Origin: Eoetvoesia sp035555955
Lineage (GTDB): Bacteria; Pseudomonadota; Gammaproteobacteria; Burkholderiales; Burkholderiaceae_B
DNA: 64,000 bases
Assembly (NCBI RefSeq): GCF_035555955.1
Contig: NZ_DATMGA010000007.1
Location: forward strand, 18,233-82,232
Reading direction: 5' to 3'
The translations under genes were made by a program, and so were the position numbers. Numbering within the stretch: the stretch's first letter is position 1; each line of letters starts with the position of its first letter. Below the pieces are notes generated by a model. The model had not been told where the DNA came from and ran no database searches. It was given only the letters and a program-made list of their open reading frames with translations. Below are positions 1 through 8,527 of the stretch, piece by piece.

Positions 1-925
1 TCCAGGCGACGCCGCCGGCCAGCGAGCGGGTTTCGGGGCCGAATTTCTTTTCATAAAGATCGACGTATTCGGTGGCGACTTTCTTGATGGGGTTGCTGCT
101 GGGCAATTGTTCCGCCACCAGCAGGGGGGAGGCCGGCATGAACGTGCCTTCCAGGGCCTTGCCGCCGACCCGCAGGTAGTCCTTGTTGGCGGCCGCCTGC
201 GTCTGGAAGAACGAGCCCTTGAATCCGCGATGCACCAGCGCCAGCTGGGGCATGGCGGCCGGAGTACCCGGCGCCACGATGAGGATGGCGTCCGGTTTGC
301 TGGCCAGCATCTTCAGAGCCTGCGATACGAAACTGGTGTCCGTGCTGCCGTAGCGCTCGATATCGGTGATTTCGAGTCCCGACTTCGGCGCGGTGACTTT
401 CGCGACATCGACGAAAGTCTGTCCGTAGGCGGAGTTGACCGCGACGATGCCAAGCCGTTTCTGCCCGCTTTTCTTCATCTTGTCGAAAGCGACCTGGAGC
501 TGGATGGCTTCGGAGGGAGGCGTCTTGAAAGCCCATTTGCGCGCCGCATCCATCGGCGTCACAATGGCGCCGCCGCCCGCCATGGCGACCATGGGCGTGC
601 GGGATTCGCTGGCGACCTGCAGGACCGCCAGCGAACACGGGGTGCCCGACGGGCCGGCGATAAAATCGACCTTGTTTTCCGTGACGAACTTGCGCGCCAC
701 CAGGGTTGCGGTCGTGGGGTCGGAAGCGTCGTCGAGTATGGTGACGTTCAGTTTCTGGCCGGCGATTTCCTTGGGCCATAGCTGCACGGTGTTGCGCTCG
801 GGAATGCCGATGGAGGCATATGGCCCGGTCAAGGACAGCACCACGCCTACGTTAATATCGGCCTGGGCTTGTCCGTATATGCCCAAAGCCAGAACACCGA
901 TAGCCAAATGTTTGAGGTATTTCAT
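1..925 (-). CDS. ABC transporter substrate-binding protein, branched-chain amino acid type (partial)
   Basis: Probable periplasmic ligand-binding protein of a LivJ-type (Peripla_BP_6) ABC importer. The frame opens at ATG 925-923 behind an AGGAGA ribosome site and runs off the left edge, so about 308 residues are visible and the C-terminus is missing. Residues 1-22 are a Sec signal peptide ending GQAQA; the mature protein begins DINVGVVLSLTGPYASIG, the usual ligand-lobe opening, followed by AGPSGTPCS and an ERYGSTDTSF segment. No permease or ATPase partner is in the window. It diverges from the IclR gene at 1102, which may control it. The ligand could be an amino acid or an aromatic acid; the sequence does not decide. 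Confidence 0.88.
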   Translation of the reverse strand, partial: MKYLKHLAIGVLALGIYGQAQADINVGVVLSLTGPYASIGIPERNTVQLWPKEIAGQKLNVTILDDASDPTTATLVARKFVTENKVDFIAGPSGTPCSLAVLQVASESRTPMVAMAGGGAIVTPMDAARKWAFKTPPSEAIQLQVAFDKMKKSGQKRLGIVAVNSAYGQTFVDVAKVTAPKSGLEITDIERYGSTDTSFVSQALKMLASKPDAILIVAPGTPAAMPQLALVHRGFKGSFFQTQAAANKDYLRVGGKALEGTFMPASPLLVAEQLPSSNPIKKVATEYVDLYEKKFGPETRSLAGGVAW

Positions 926-980
926 CCGTCTGTCTCCTGGATAGAGTTTTTTAGAAAAAGCATTTTTATTAACTATTGCG

Positions 981-1028
981 AAATAAATTTATATTGGCAT
1001 TTATTTCATGTCAATAAAAAATTTATTT
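981..1028. promoter_or_regulatory. AT-rich inverted repeat between divergent genes
   Basis: The 176-bp gap between the binding-protein gene and the IclR gene is very AT-rich. It holds a perfect 10-bp inverted repeat, AAATAAATTT (981-990) and AAATTTATTT (1019-1028), centred about 80 bp from each start codon. IclR proteins usually bind dyads in such divergent gaps, so this is a candidate operator and promoter zone. The regulatory role is inference. Confidence 0.4.
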
Positions 1029-1101
1029 GAAATATTTGCAGGTTTAATCCGATCTTTGGCTTTCTCCTGTCTCCCACGTCGATTACGGAGTTTTTGTTGT
1101 C

Positions 1102-1905
1102 ATGCCTAAAGCACCATCGGTCATCAGCCGGGTAGTCGCCATCCTTGGCGCATTCAGCGAGCGCAAATCGTTGATCACGATCGAAGAAATATCGGCCATG
1201 CTGGACATCAGCACCGCTTCGGCATACCGCTACATGAGCGACCTGACCCAGGCCGGCCTGCTGTCGCGCACCTCCGGCAGCTATCGGCTCGGGCCGAAAA
1301 TCATCGAACTGGAATATTTGTTCCAGTCGTACGACCCGATACTCCAGGCGGGGCGCGACTTGATGGAGGGGCTGGCGGGGTTCACCGGCTGCAACGTCCT
1401 GCTGTGCAATGTCTATGACCAGGCCCTGGTGAACGTCATGCACGTAACCGGCAAGCATCCGATCGACGTGGCGTACAAAAAGGGGCAGCGCATGCCTATT
1501 TTCCGGGGAGCGCAAGCGCATATTCTTCTGGCCTACATGGACATCCGCAAGCTCAAGCGCCTGTACGAGTCGGCCCTCAAGGATCCGGCCATCGCGCCGG
1601 ATGCCCTGGCTATTGGGGAAGACTGGCGCGCCTTCTTGAAGCAGATACGGCAGATACGCAGCCGGGGCTATTATGTTTCCGAGGATCAACTGCAGCCGGG
1701 GGTAACGGGCATCGCCGCCCCGGTGTTCGGCGAGAAGCAGGAAATCCTGAGCAGCCTGGTGCTTATTTTGCGCAACGACAATCCGCCCTCGATGAGCCAG
1801 TCGACCCTGATCGAGCTGGTGGCCCAGGGCGCCAAGCAGATCTCGAAGAGGATCGAAGAGCTGTCGGCCGGCGTGGCTTGCGCCGCGGAGCCGGAAGGAA
1901 GCTAG
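1102..1905 (+). CDS. IclR family transcriptional regulator
   Basis: A 267-residue regulator of usual IclR length. Residues about 5-65 form the winged helix-turn-helix (SVISRVVAILGAF, then ITIEEISAMLDIS and SAYRYMSDLTQAGLL). The rest is the IclR effector-binding domain, with the conserved stretch GYYVSEDQLQPGVTGIAAPVF near residue 195. It is divergent from the binding-protein gene on its left and convergent with a second IclR gene on its right. By position it most likely controls the transport gene, responding to a small carboxylate or aromatic ligand. The ATG at 1102 gives the normal short N-terminus before the HTH. Confidence 0.92.
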   Translation: MPKAPSVISRVVAILGAFSERKSLITIEEISAMLDISTASAYRYMSDLTQAGLLSRTSGSYRLGPKIIELEYLFQSYDPILQAGRDLMEGLAGFTGCNVLLCNVYDQALVNVMHVTGKHPIDVAYKKGQRMPIFRGAQAHILLAYMDIRKLKRLYESALKDPAIAPDALAIGEDWRAFLKQIRQIRSRGYYVSEDQLQPGVTGIAAPVFGEKQEILSSLVLILRNDNPPSMSQSTLIELVAQGAKQISKRIEELSAGVACAAEPEGS

Positions 1906-1940
1906 CGCCCGCCATCACCTGCCTCGGTGCATCGGCCGAT

Positions 1941-1958
1941 CCGCCGCGCCTGCGGCGG
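1941..1958. terminator. GC-rich hairpin between convergent IclR genes
   Basis: CCGCCGC and GCGGCGG form a 7-bp perfect stem with a four-base loop in the 84-bp gap between two convergent genes. There is no T tract on either side, so it is at best a weak or Rho-assisted bidirectional terminator. Confidence 0.35.
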
Positions 1959-1989
1959 TATGGTCGGGGCGGGGGTACGGCCTGGCCGG

Positions 1990-2760
1990 TCAGTGTGCCT
2001 CGTCGTCGGCCAGGTGGTGCAGCTTTTGCGCCACTTCGTTCGCGCGCAGCGCGACGATGGCGGCCAGCCCTTCGGTGTTGATCAGGGCCCGGCGTTCGAC
2101 CGACAGGGTAAGGGAAATCACCGCCACGGCGCCGATGCCGGGCACGGCGATCGGCGCGGCGATGCCCACGGTTCCCTTGTCGACCTCCTGGTCCGATACA
2201 TAGTGGCCTTGCTGCCGGATGCGGGCAAAGTAGGCCTTGAAACTCGGCCAGTCCGTGGCCAGTTCCCGCAGCTCGGGGTCGTCCCGATGCTTGTCGAAGA
2301 TTTTCTTGAGGCGGGCGGGCGGCAGGCAGGCCAGCATGACCTTGGAGGCCGAGCCGTGGAACAGCGGCAGGGGCCGCCCCCGGCCGAAGGTGACCCCGCT
2401 GTCGTGATAGCCCTTCTCGTGGTGCACGTTGATGATCTCTTCGTTGTACATGCGGCACAGGATGGCGTCGCAGCCGGTTTCGGCCGTCAGCGCCTTCATG
2501 ATGTCGCGCGCGGTCTTGAGCACGGGGTCGGATTCGCGGATGCGGTAGTCCAGGGTAATGATGCGGGCGCCCAGCCCGTAGCGCCCTGAATAATTGGCCA
2601 GGAAGCCTGTTCGGCTCAATTCGCGCGCATAGCGGAAGGCGGTGGGCCGCGAGACATTCAAACGCTCGGCAATGTCTTCGGCCGTCAGCAGGGTGTGGGC
2701 CTCTGAGTACAGATCGAGAACGTCGGTCATGCGGGAGAATTTGCTCATGGCTGGAATCAT
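1990..2760 (-). CDS. IclR family transcriptional regulator
   Basis: A 256-residue IclR regulator (252 if it starts at the second ATG, 2748, which begins MSKFSRMTDVLDLY). The HTH lies in residues 10-65 (LLTAEDIAERLNVS, TAFRYARELSRTGFL). The effector domain follows, with HYVSDQEVDKGTVGIAAPIAV near residue 185. It is divergent from the monooxygenase operon that begins at 3161, across a 400-bp gap with repeated AGTATCA-TATTGA motifs, so it is the obvious candidate regulator of that operon. It resembles the regulator at 1102 in layout but is clearly a separate sequence rather than a recent copy. Confidence 0.92.
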   Translation of the reverse strand: MIPAMSKFSRMTDVLDLYSEAHTLLTAEDIAERLNVSRPTAFRYARELSRTGFLANYSGRYGLGARIITLDYRIRESDPVLKTARDIMKALTAETGCDAILCRMYNEEIINVHHEKGYHDSGVTFGRGRPLPLFHGSASKVMLACLPPARLKKIFDKHRDDPELRELATDWPSFKAYFARIRQQGHYVSDQEVDKGTVGIAAPIAVPGIGAVAVISLTLSVERRALINTEGLAAIVALRANEVAQKLHHLADDEAH

Positions 2761-3160
2761 AGCTGGAATTCCGGGTGGCCGAGCGTCTTGCCGGCCTGAT
2801 TCAGGTTGGGGTTTTTCTTATAGTATCAGTTATTGACACTTTTTTGATTCTGGATCACAATCCGTCGAACGGCCTGTTCGTGTGCTTATCCCGGGTTGTT
2901 GGGCCCGGCCCGATCGTGGGCATGGTCAATCCCTTTTTTCACCAGAATTTTCAAGGGCTTTGGGAGAGTCGGATCTGTGGGGCAAGCACGACAGCCGGTA
3001 AGGCTCTTTGCCTTCCCGGAAAGCAGCAGCAGGCAAGAAAAATAAAAGTATCAAATATTGAGGTAATACGAATTACAGCAAGGTTGAATCCTTGCACCGG
3101 GCTCGTCGCCGAATCCCAGGCGCCGGCATCCCGTCCCCCAGAAAAAGGAGCAAGAGACTC
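2761..3160. promoter_or_regulatory. Divergent control region of the monooxygenase operon
   Basis: A gene-free 400-bp stretch. A sigma70-like promoter is visible on the plus strand: TTGACA at 2833-2838, 17-bp spacer, CACAAT at 2856-2861. A 16-bp motif occurs twice in the same orientation, at 2822-2837 and 3047-3062 (AGTATCA, two variable bases, then TATTGA), with 13 of 16 bases equal. The first copy overlaps the -35 hexamer, as expected for a repressor site. The second lies about 100 bp before the start codon. Transcription from the promoter would leave a leader of about 290 bases. Binding by the adjacent IclR protein is inference. Confidence 0.45.
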
Positions 3161-4894
3161 ATGCATCAGCCCACTCTGCAACCGCATTCGTCCGGTTATT
3201 TCACGTACGAGATCTTCCCGTTTGTGCGGCCGCCCGACATGGGCGCCCAGCCGCCCGTCCGTCATCCGGTGGTCATCGTCGGCGCCGGGCCCATAGGGCT
3301 GGTGCTGGCCGTCCAACTGGCGCGGCACGGCGTCAAGCCCATACTCATCGAATCACAGGCCCAGGTCGGCGGCGGCAGCCGGGCCCTGGCGCTGGCCCGG
3401 CGAACCATGGAAATCATGGAGCAGTCCGACGTGGCGCCCGAGTTCCTGGAGCAGGCCATTGTCTGGCATGAAGGGCACAGCTACTACAAGAACCGTATCG
3501 TCCATCATCTGGACATCCCCTATACCGAAGACGACAAGTTCGCGCCGATGACGAATCTGGCGCAGTGCATCGTCGAAAAGCTTCTGGTCGACAAGGCGCG
3601 CGAACTGGGCGTGGATCTGCGCTTCCAGACCCAGTTGCTGGGCATGGAAGAGGGGGCCGACGCGGTCACGCTTACGCTGGACACGCCCGAGGGCGAATAC
3701 CAGATCGAAACCGAATGGCTGGCGGCCTGCGACGGCGGCCGCTCCACGGTGCGCAAGCTGCAGAACCTGCGCTTCGAGGGCGTGTCGTATGAAAGCCGCT
3801 TCCTGATCGCCGACTTCCTGATCGACCTGGACGAGCCGCCCGGCCGGCGCTGCTACTTCGACCCTCCCTGGCTTCCAGGCCACGCCGCGCTGGTGCACAA
3901 GGCGCCGCTGGGCGTGTGGCGGCTGGACTACCGGGTGCCCGACGACGTCTCGGACGAGGAAGCGCTGGATCCCGAACGGATTGCCTCGCATATTCAAAGC
4001 CAGCTCGACTACATAGGCGTGGATCTGCCCTGGAAGATCGAATGGATCACGCTGTACAAGCCCAACAGCCTGACCCTGGCCAGCTACAACCACGGGCGGG
4101 TGCTGTATTGCGGCGACGCGGCGCATCTGCTGCCTGTGTTCGGCGTGCGCGGCCTGAATACCGGCGTGCAGGATTCCATCAACCTGGCCTGGAAGCTGGC
4201 GGCCATCGTGCACGGGCAGGCCAGTGCGGGCCTGCTCGACACCTACACCAGTGAACGGGTGGCCGATGCGCGTGAAATCTGCTTCGAGGCAGGACGCAGC
4301 ACACGCATGATGGCGCCGCCTTCGCGCGGGTTTCACATCATGCAGCGGGCCGCGCTGTCCCTGTCGTTGAATCACGAATATCCGCGCGGCCTGCTGCACT
4401 GGCGCACCTCGCATCCCATCGATTACGCAAGCAGCGCGCTGACCGTGGTGGACGAGAGCGACGTCCGGTTCCAGGCCGGCCCGCGTCCCGGCGCGCCGGC
4501 GCGCAACGCCCGCCTCGACACGCAAGACCCGAACACGCCGTTCCTGCTTGATTCTTTTCAGCCTGCTTTCCAGGTGCTGGTGTTCGGCGCCGACGAAAGC
4601 CTGTGGAACGCGGCGCGCGAAGACGTGCTGAGCCTGCGCGAGCAAGGACTGAAGGTCCGCCTGCTGTCCATCCGCAGCGATGGCGTTCAGCCGGAGGGCG
4701 CCGACGCCGTCCTGAACGATCGGCAGGGCAACGCCCAGGCGCTTTGGGGCGCGGAAGGGGGCGCCGTCTATGTGCTGCGGCCCGACCAGCATGTGGCCTC
4801 CCGCTGGAAGCCCGGCAGCCCGGCGCGGGCGGCTCGCATCATTACACACATCTTGTCCGTGGGCGGCCCGGTCCACGAACACGAGGGGAAATAA
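3161..4894 (+). CDS. FAD-dependent aromatic monooxygenase (MhpA/TfdB type)
   Basis: Likely a single-component flavoprotein hydroxylase that adds one oxygen atom to an aromatic ring using NAD(P)H. The 577-residue product has the Rossmann FAD motif VVIVGAGPIGLVLA (about 37-50), the ACDGGRSTVRKL segment (DG motif, about 190) and YCGDAAHLLPVFGVRGLN (GD motif, about 316), which together define the PheA/TfdB/MhpA family. The ATG at 3161 was chosen because it follows AAAAAGGAG at the right spacing; upstream in-frame codons have no ribosome site. It heads an operon of five closely spaced genes. Substrate unknown; a phenol, hydroxyphenylpropionate or chlorophenol-like compound is possible. Confidence 0.9.
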   Translation: MHQPTLQPHSSGYFTYEIFPFVRPPDMGAQPPVRHPVVIVGAGPIGLVLAVQLARHGVKPILIESQAQVGGGSRALALARRTMEIMEQSDVAPEFLEQAIVWHEGHSYYKNRIVHHLDIPYTEDDKFAPMTNLAQCIVEKLLVDKARELGVDLRFQTQLLGMEEGADAVTLTLDTPEGEYQIETEWLAACDGGRSTVRKLQNLRFEGVSYESRFLIADFLIDLDEPPGRRCYFDPPWLPGHAALVHKAPLGVWRLDYRVPDDVSDEEALDPERIASHIQSQLDYIGVDLPWKIEWITLYKPNSLTLASYNHGRVLYCGDAAHLLPVFGVRGLNTGVQDSINLAWKLAAIVHGQASAGLLDTYTSERVADAREICFEAGRSTRMMAPPSRGFHIMQRAALSLSLNHEYPRGLLHWRTSHPIDYASSALTVVDESDVRFQAGPRPGAPARNARLDTQDPNTPFLLDSFQPAFQVLVFGADESLWNAAREDVLSLREQGLKVRLLSIRSDGVQPEGADAVLNDRQGNAQALWGAEGGAVYVLRPDQHVASRWKPGSPARAARIITHILSVGGPVHEHEGK

Positions 4895-4896
4895 TC

Positions 4897-5112
4897 ATGA
4901 GCACTTTGCGATTCGAAGAACTGGAAAACATCTACGACGAACTGGCCACGGCCATCGATGCCGCCGGCCCTGAACAGGAAAGCGTATTCCTGGCCAAGCT
5001 GGTGCTGTCCCTGGCCCATGAGTTCGGCAATGCCGAGCGAGTGTCCGCGCTCATTCAGGATTGCCTGCACGAACCCGTTACCGAGCTGGCTGCCGGTACC
5101 CGCCTAATCTGA
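4897..5112 (+). CDS. DUF2783 small protein
   Basis: A 71-residue acidic, helical, soluble protein that starts 2 bases after the monooxygenase stop codon. Its core (FEELENIYDELATAI, then FLAKLVLSLAHEFG and SALIQDCL) matches my memory of DUF2783, a short family repeatedly encoded beside flavin-dependent aromatic hydroxylases. No catalytic motif is visible. Its place between the hydroxylase and the hydrolase suggests a helper or subunit of the monooxygenase, but no function is established. Confidence 0.7.
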   Translation: MSTLRFEELENIYDELATAIDAAGPEQESVFLAKLVLSLAHEFGNAERVSALIQDCLHEPVTELAAGTRLI

Positions 5113-5132
5113 CCTCAAAGGAAATCACCATC

Positions 5133-6293
5133 ATGCAAACGCTTGACCATCAATGGGTGCACGTCAGCTATCTGGAAACGAGCAAGTTCACGGAAACCTA
5201 TGGCTTTGTGGGCAGCCAGGGCACGGTGAACCTGGAGGGGGTGCTGATCAAGCCAAAGCAGGGCGCTTCGGACACCGTGTTCCTGATGATGCATCCGGCC
5301 AGCACGCTGCAATTGCTGCCGCTGCCCAATGCCGTCGCGCAGGCCGGCTATCCGGTATTGTGCATGGGCAGCCGCTACGTCAAGAACGACTCGGCGCTCA
5401 TCTATGAAAAGGTGGCGCTGGATCTGGGCGCGTGCGTGCGCTATGCCAAAGAACAATTGGGTTACAAGCAGGTCATTTTGCTGGGCTGGTCGGGAGGCGG
5501 GTCGCTGGCCTTGTTCTATCAGTCTCAGGCGCAGCAGCCCACCATTACCGAGACGCCCGCCGGCGACCCGGTCGACCTGAAGTCGGCGGGCCTGATCCCT
5601 GCCGACGCCGTGGTACTGGAAGCCGCGCACCGCTCGCGCGCCCGCTGCCTGGCCGACTGGATCGATCCTTCCGTGCTGAACGAACTGGATCCCGAACAGC
5701 GGGACAGCAGGCTGGACCTGTATTCGCCGGACTTACCCGAACGGCCGCCGTATTCCAGCGATTGGCTGGCGGCCTATCGCGCCGCGCAGCTGGCGCGAGT
5801 GCGGCGCATTACCAACCGGGTAGAGGAAACCCTGGACTTTCTGCGCCGGCGCGGCACCGACGAACTCGAGCGTGGTTTCGTCACGCATCGCACCATGGCC
5901 GAGCCGCGCTTCCTGGACGGAACCATCCAGCCGAACGACCGGCCCATCGGCAGCTGCTATCTTGGCGTGCCCGAAACCGTCAACACCGGCCCGGTGGGGC
6001 TGGCGCGCTTTTCCACCTTGCGTTCTTGGCTGTCGCAATGGTCCATCGATCACTCACGGGCCGACGGCGAAACCTGCGCGGGCCAGATCACCGTTCCCTT
6101 GCTGGCCATCGAGCACAGCGCGGACGATGCCGTGCCTCAGCCGGACATCGGGCTGATGTACCAGGCCTGCGCCAGCCAGGACAAGCAAATGCATTGCATC
6201 AAGAATGCCAATCATTACTTCAAGGGGCAGCCCGAACAGCTTGCGCAGGCCGTGACGCTAATCACGGACTGGACGCGCGAACGCAATTGGTAG
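5133..6293 (+). CDS. Alpha/beta hydrolase
   Basis: A 386-residue cytoplasmic hydrolase. The nucleophile elbow is GWSGGG (about 117-122), and a plausible catalytic Asp and His lie in EHSADDAVPQ (about 330) and NANHYF (about 362). The chosen ATG at 5133 follows AAAGGAAA. It sits 20 bp after the DUF2783 gene and 4 bp before the CoA-transferase gene. In this operon it could open a ring-cleavage product or lactone, or hydrolyse an ester formed by the monooxygenase. It lacks a signal peptide. The long N-terminal and central segments are unlike the small MhpC-type C-C hydrolases, so the reaction stays open. Confidence 0.8.
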   Translation: MQTLDHQWVHVSYLETSKFTETYGFVGSQGTVNLEGVLIKPKQGASDTVFLMMHPASTLQLLPLPNAVAQAGYPVLCMGSRYVKNDSALIYEKVALDLGACVRYAKEQLGYKQVILLGWSGGGSLALFYQSQAQQPTITETPAGDPVDLKSAGLIPADAVVLEAAHRSRARCLADWIDPSVLNELDPEQRDSRLDLYSPDLPERPPYSSDWLAAYRAAQLARVRRITNRVEETLDFLRRRGTDELERGFVTHRTMAEPRFLDGTIQPNDRPIGSCYLGVPETVNTGPVGLARFSTLRSWLSQWSIDHSRADGETCAGQITVPLLAIEHSADDAVPQPDIGLMYQACASQDKQMHCIKNANHYFKGQPEQLAQAVTLITDWTRERNW

Positions 6294-6297
6294 GCGC

Positions 6298-7506
6298 ATG
6301 ATGGATATTTCCCAGGATCGGCCTCTGAAAGGGGTGCGCGTAATCGAGATGGGCTCCTTGATCGCGGGGCCGTTCGCCGCCAAGACGCTGGGCGACTTCG
6401 GTGCGCAGATCATCAAGATAGAACCGCCCGGAACCGGGGATCCCCTGCGGACCTGGCGCAGTCCGGACAACGAAACCTCGGTGTGGTGGCATGTGCAGTC
6501 GCGCAACAAGCAGTCTGTCGCCATCGATCTGCGCCAGCCCGAGGGCCAGGATATCGTAAGGCAACTGGCCGCCGAGGCCGACGTGCTCATCGAGAACTTC
6601 CGCCCCGGCACCCTGGAGCAATGGGGGCTGGATTACGCCACGCTGTCCAGGCTCAATCCCGGGCTGATCATGCTGCGGATCTCGGGCTACGGCCAGACCG
6701 GCCCTTTGCGCGACCTGCCGGGCTTCGGCGTGATCGCCGAGGCCATGGGCGGGCTGCGCTACATTACCGGGGTGCCGGGCCAGCCGCCCGTTCGGCCCGG
6801 AATCAGCATCGGCGATTCGTTGTCGGCGCTGCATGGCGTCATCGGCGTGCTGCTGGCGCTGTACCATCGCGCCGCCAACGGCGGTCAAGGGCAGATGATC
6901 GACGTCGCGCTTTACGAATCGGTCTTCAACCTGATGGAAGGCGCGCTGCCCGAGTTCGACCGCCATCATGCCATGCGCGAGCCGGCGGGCAGCGCCCTGC
7001 AAGGCGTTGCCCCCACCAACGCCTATCCCTGCGCGGATGGGCGCCATATTCTCATCGCCGGCAACGGCGACAGCATTTTCAAGCGCCTGATGCAACTGGT
7101 GGGCCGGGACGACCTGGGCAATGACCCCCGCCTGGCCAGCAACCCCGGCCGCGTCAAGGAAATGGCCCTGATCGACGAGGCCATCGCCAGATGGACGAGC
7201 GAGCGCGGCCTGGACGAGGCCTTGCGCGAATTGGCGAGCGCTCGCATTCCTGCCGGCAAAGTCTTTACAATCAAGGATATTGCCGAAAACGAGCATTACC
7301 AGGCGCGCGGCATGCTGCGCAGCATCCAGTTGAAGGACGGCTCCACGCTGCGCGTGCCGGGCGTGGTGCCCAAGCTGAGCGCCACCCCCGGCGGCTTCGA
7401 CGCCGGCGGGCCGGAGCTGGGCGAACATACCGCCACGGTTTTGCGCGCAGCGGGCATTCCGGAAACCGTTTTGGCCGAGTTGCGCGCCAAGGGAGTCATA
7501 GCATGA
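6298..7506 (+). CDS. CaiB/BaiF family (class III) CoA-transferase
   Basis: A 402-residue family III CoA-transferase that moves CoA between carboxylic acids through an aspartyl-CoA intermediate. Family marks are the opening LKGVRVIEMGSLIAGPFAAK, NKQSVAIDLRQPEGQ (about 70-85), ENFRPGTLEQWGLDY (about 100) and the Asp of SIGDSLSALHG (about 175), which fits the catalytic position. The two tandem ATGs at 6298 and 6301 are both possible starts. The gene overlaps the next one by ATGA. The pairing with an HMG-CoA-lyase-like enzyme suggests that it activates a 3-hydroxy-acid for cleavage. Confidence 0.9.
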   Translation: MMDISQDRPLKGVRVIEMGSLIAGPFAAKTLGDFGAQIIKIEPPGTGDPLRTWRSPDNETSVWWHVQSRNKQSVAIDLRQPEGQDIVRQLAAEADVLIENFRPGTLEQWGLDYATLSRLNPGLIMLRISGYGQTGPLRDLPGFGVIAEAMGGLRYITGVPGQPPVRPGISIGDSLSALHGVIGVLLALYHRAANGGQGQMIDVALYESVFNLMEGALPEFDRHHAMREPAGSALQGVAPTNAYPCADGRHILIAGNGDSIFKRLMQLVGRDDLGNDPRLASNPGRVKEMALIDEAIARWTSERGLDEALRELASARIPAGKVFTIKDIAENEHYQARGMLRSIQLKDGSTLRVPGVVPKLSATPGGFDAGGPELGEHTATVLRAAGIPETVLAELRAKGVIA

Positions 7507-8489
7507 GTACCTGGAACCTTCCCCAACGGGGTCAGCGCGTCCACATCCAGGAAGTGGTGATGCGCGACGGGCTGCAGATCGAGCCCATCTTCGTGCCCAC
7601 CGAAGACAAGGTGGCCCTCATCAACGAACTGAGCCGCACGGGCCTTCCCAAGATCGAGGTTTCTTCGTTCATCTCGGCCAAGGCGGTTCCGGCCCTGCGC
7701 GACGCAGAGGCCGTATTCCAGGCCATCGACCGTGTTCCGGGGGTTGCCTATGCGGCGCTGGTGCTGAACATCCGCGGCGCGGAGCGCGCACTGGAGTGCA
7801 AGGTGGACGAGATCAACCTGGTGGTCTCGGCCAGCGAAACCCATAACCTGGTCAATACCCGCATGACGCGCCGGCAGTCGCGCCGGGCGTTGCGTGAAAT
7901 CATCGCCATGGCGCGCGGGCGGATGGCCATCAATGTGTCGGTGTCCACGGCTTTCGGCTGTCCCATGGAAGGCGAGGTCGAGCCCGGCGAGGTGCTCGAT
8001 ATCGCGGACGAATTTGCGGCCCTGCAAGTGGATGGCATTACCTTGTGCGACACGACGGGCATGGCCAATCCGGCCCAGGTGCATGGCCTGTGCGCCGGCC
8101 TGGCGCAGCGCTGGCCCAAGACGAGGCTGGCTCTGCATTTTCACAATACCCGGGGCATGGGCCTTGCCAATGTGCTGGCCGGCCTGGCGTCGGGCATCCA
8201 TCATTTCGATGCTTCTCTGGCCGGCCTGGGCGGCTGCCCGTTCGCGCCCGGCGCAACCGGCAATATATGCACCGAAGACGCGGTGCATATGCTGCAGTCA
8301 ATGGGCTACGACACCGGAATCGACCTCGACCGCCTGTTGGCTTGCTCGAAGCAGATTCCCGAACTCGTGCATCATGGCGTGCCCGGCCAGGTGGTGCATG
8401 CCGGCCCCTGGAATACCCGCCATCGCGTGCCCTCCGACTTCGAGGCCATACGCACGCGGGCCCTTGAACGGGATGCGCAGCAGGCCTGA
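7503..8489 (+). CDS. Hydroxymethylglutaryl-CoA lyase family protein
   Basis: A 328-residue TIM-barrel lyase of the HMGL-like family. VVMRDGLQIE (about 19-28) carries the Arg-Asp pair that binds metal and acyl-CoA. LHFHNTRGMG has the metal-binding histidines, and GLGGCPFAPGATGN near residue 240 matches the HMG-CoA lyase signature with its catalytic Cys. It is the last gene of the operon, with start codon ATGA overlapping the CoA-transferase stop. The expected reaction is aldol-type cleavage of a 3-hydroxy-3-alkylacyl-CoA to a keto acid plus acetyl-CoA. HMG-CoA itself or a related product of the upstream enzymes may be the substrate. Confidence 0.9.
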   Translation: MSTWNLPQRGQRVHIQEVVMRDGLQIEPIFVPTEDKVALINELSRTGLPKIEVSSFISAKAVPALRDAEAVFQAIDRVPGVAYAALVLNIRGAERALECKVDEINLVVSASETHNLVNTRMTRRQSRRALREIIAMARGRMAINVSVSTAFGCPMEGEVEPGEVLDIADEFAALQVDGITLCDTTGMANPAQVHGLCAGLAQRWPKTRLALHFHNTRGMGLANVLAGLASGIHHFDASLAGLGGCPFAPGATGNICTEDAVHMLQSMGYDTGIDLDRLLACSKQIPELVHHGVPGQVVHAGPWNTRHRVPSDFEAIRTRALERDAQQA

Positions 8490-8527
8490 TCTCGCGGGCT
8501 TCGCGCGCTGTGCGGGGCGGTAGCGGC

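Noticed and set aside
3353..4882. A 509-codon minus-strand frame opposite the monooxygenase
   Set aside because: No family features, no ribosome site, and it mirrors the codon-position GC bias of the real gene.
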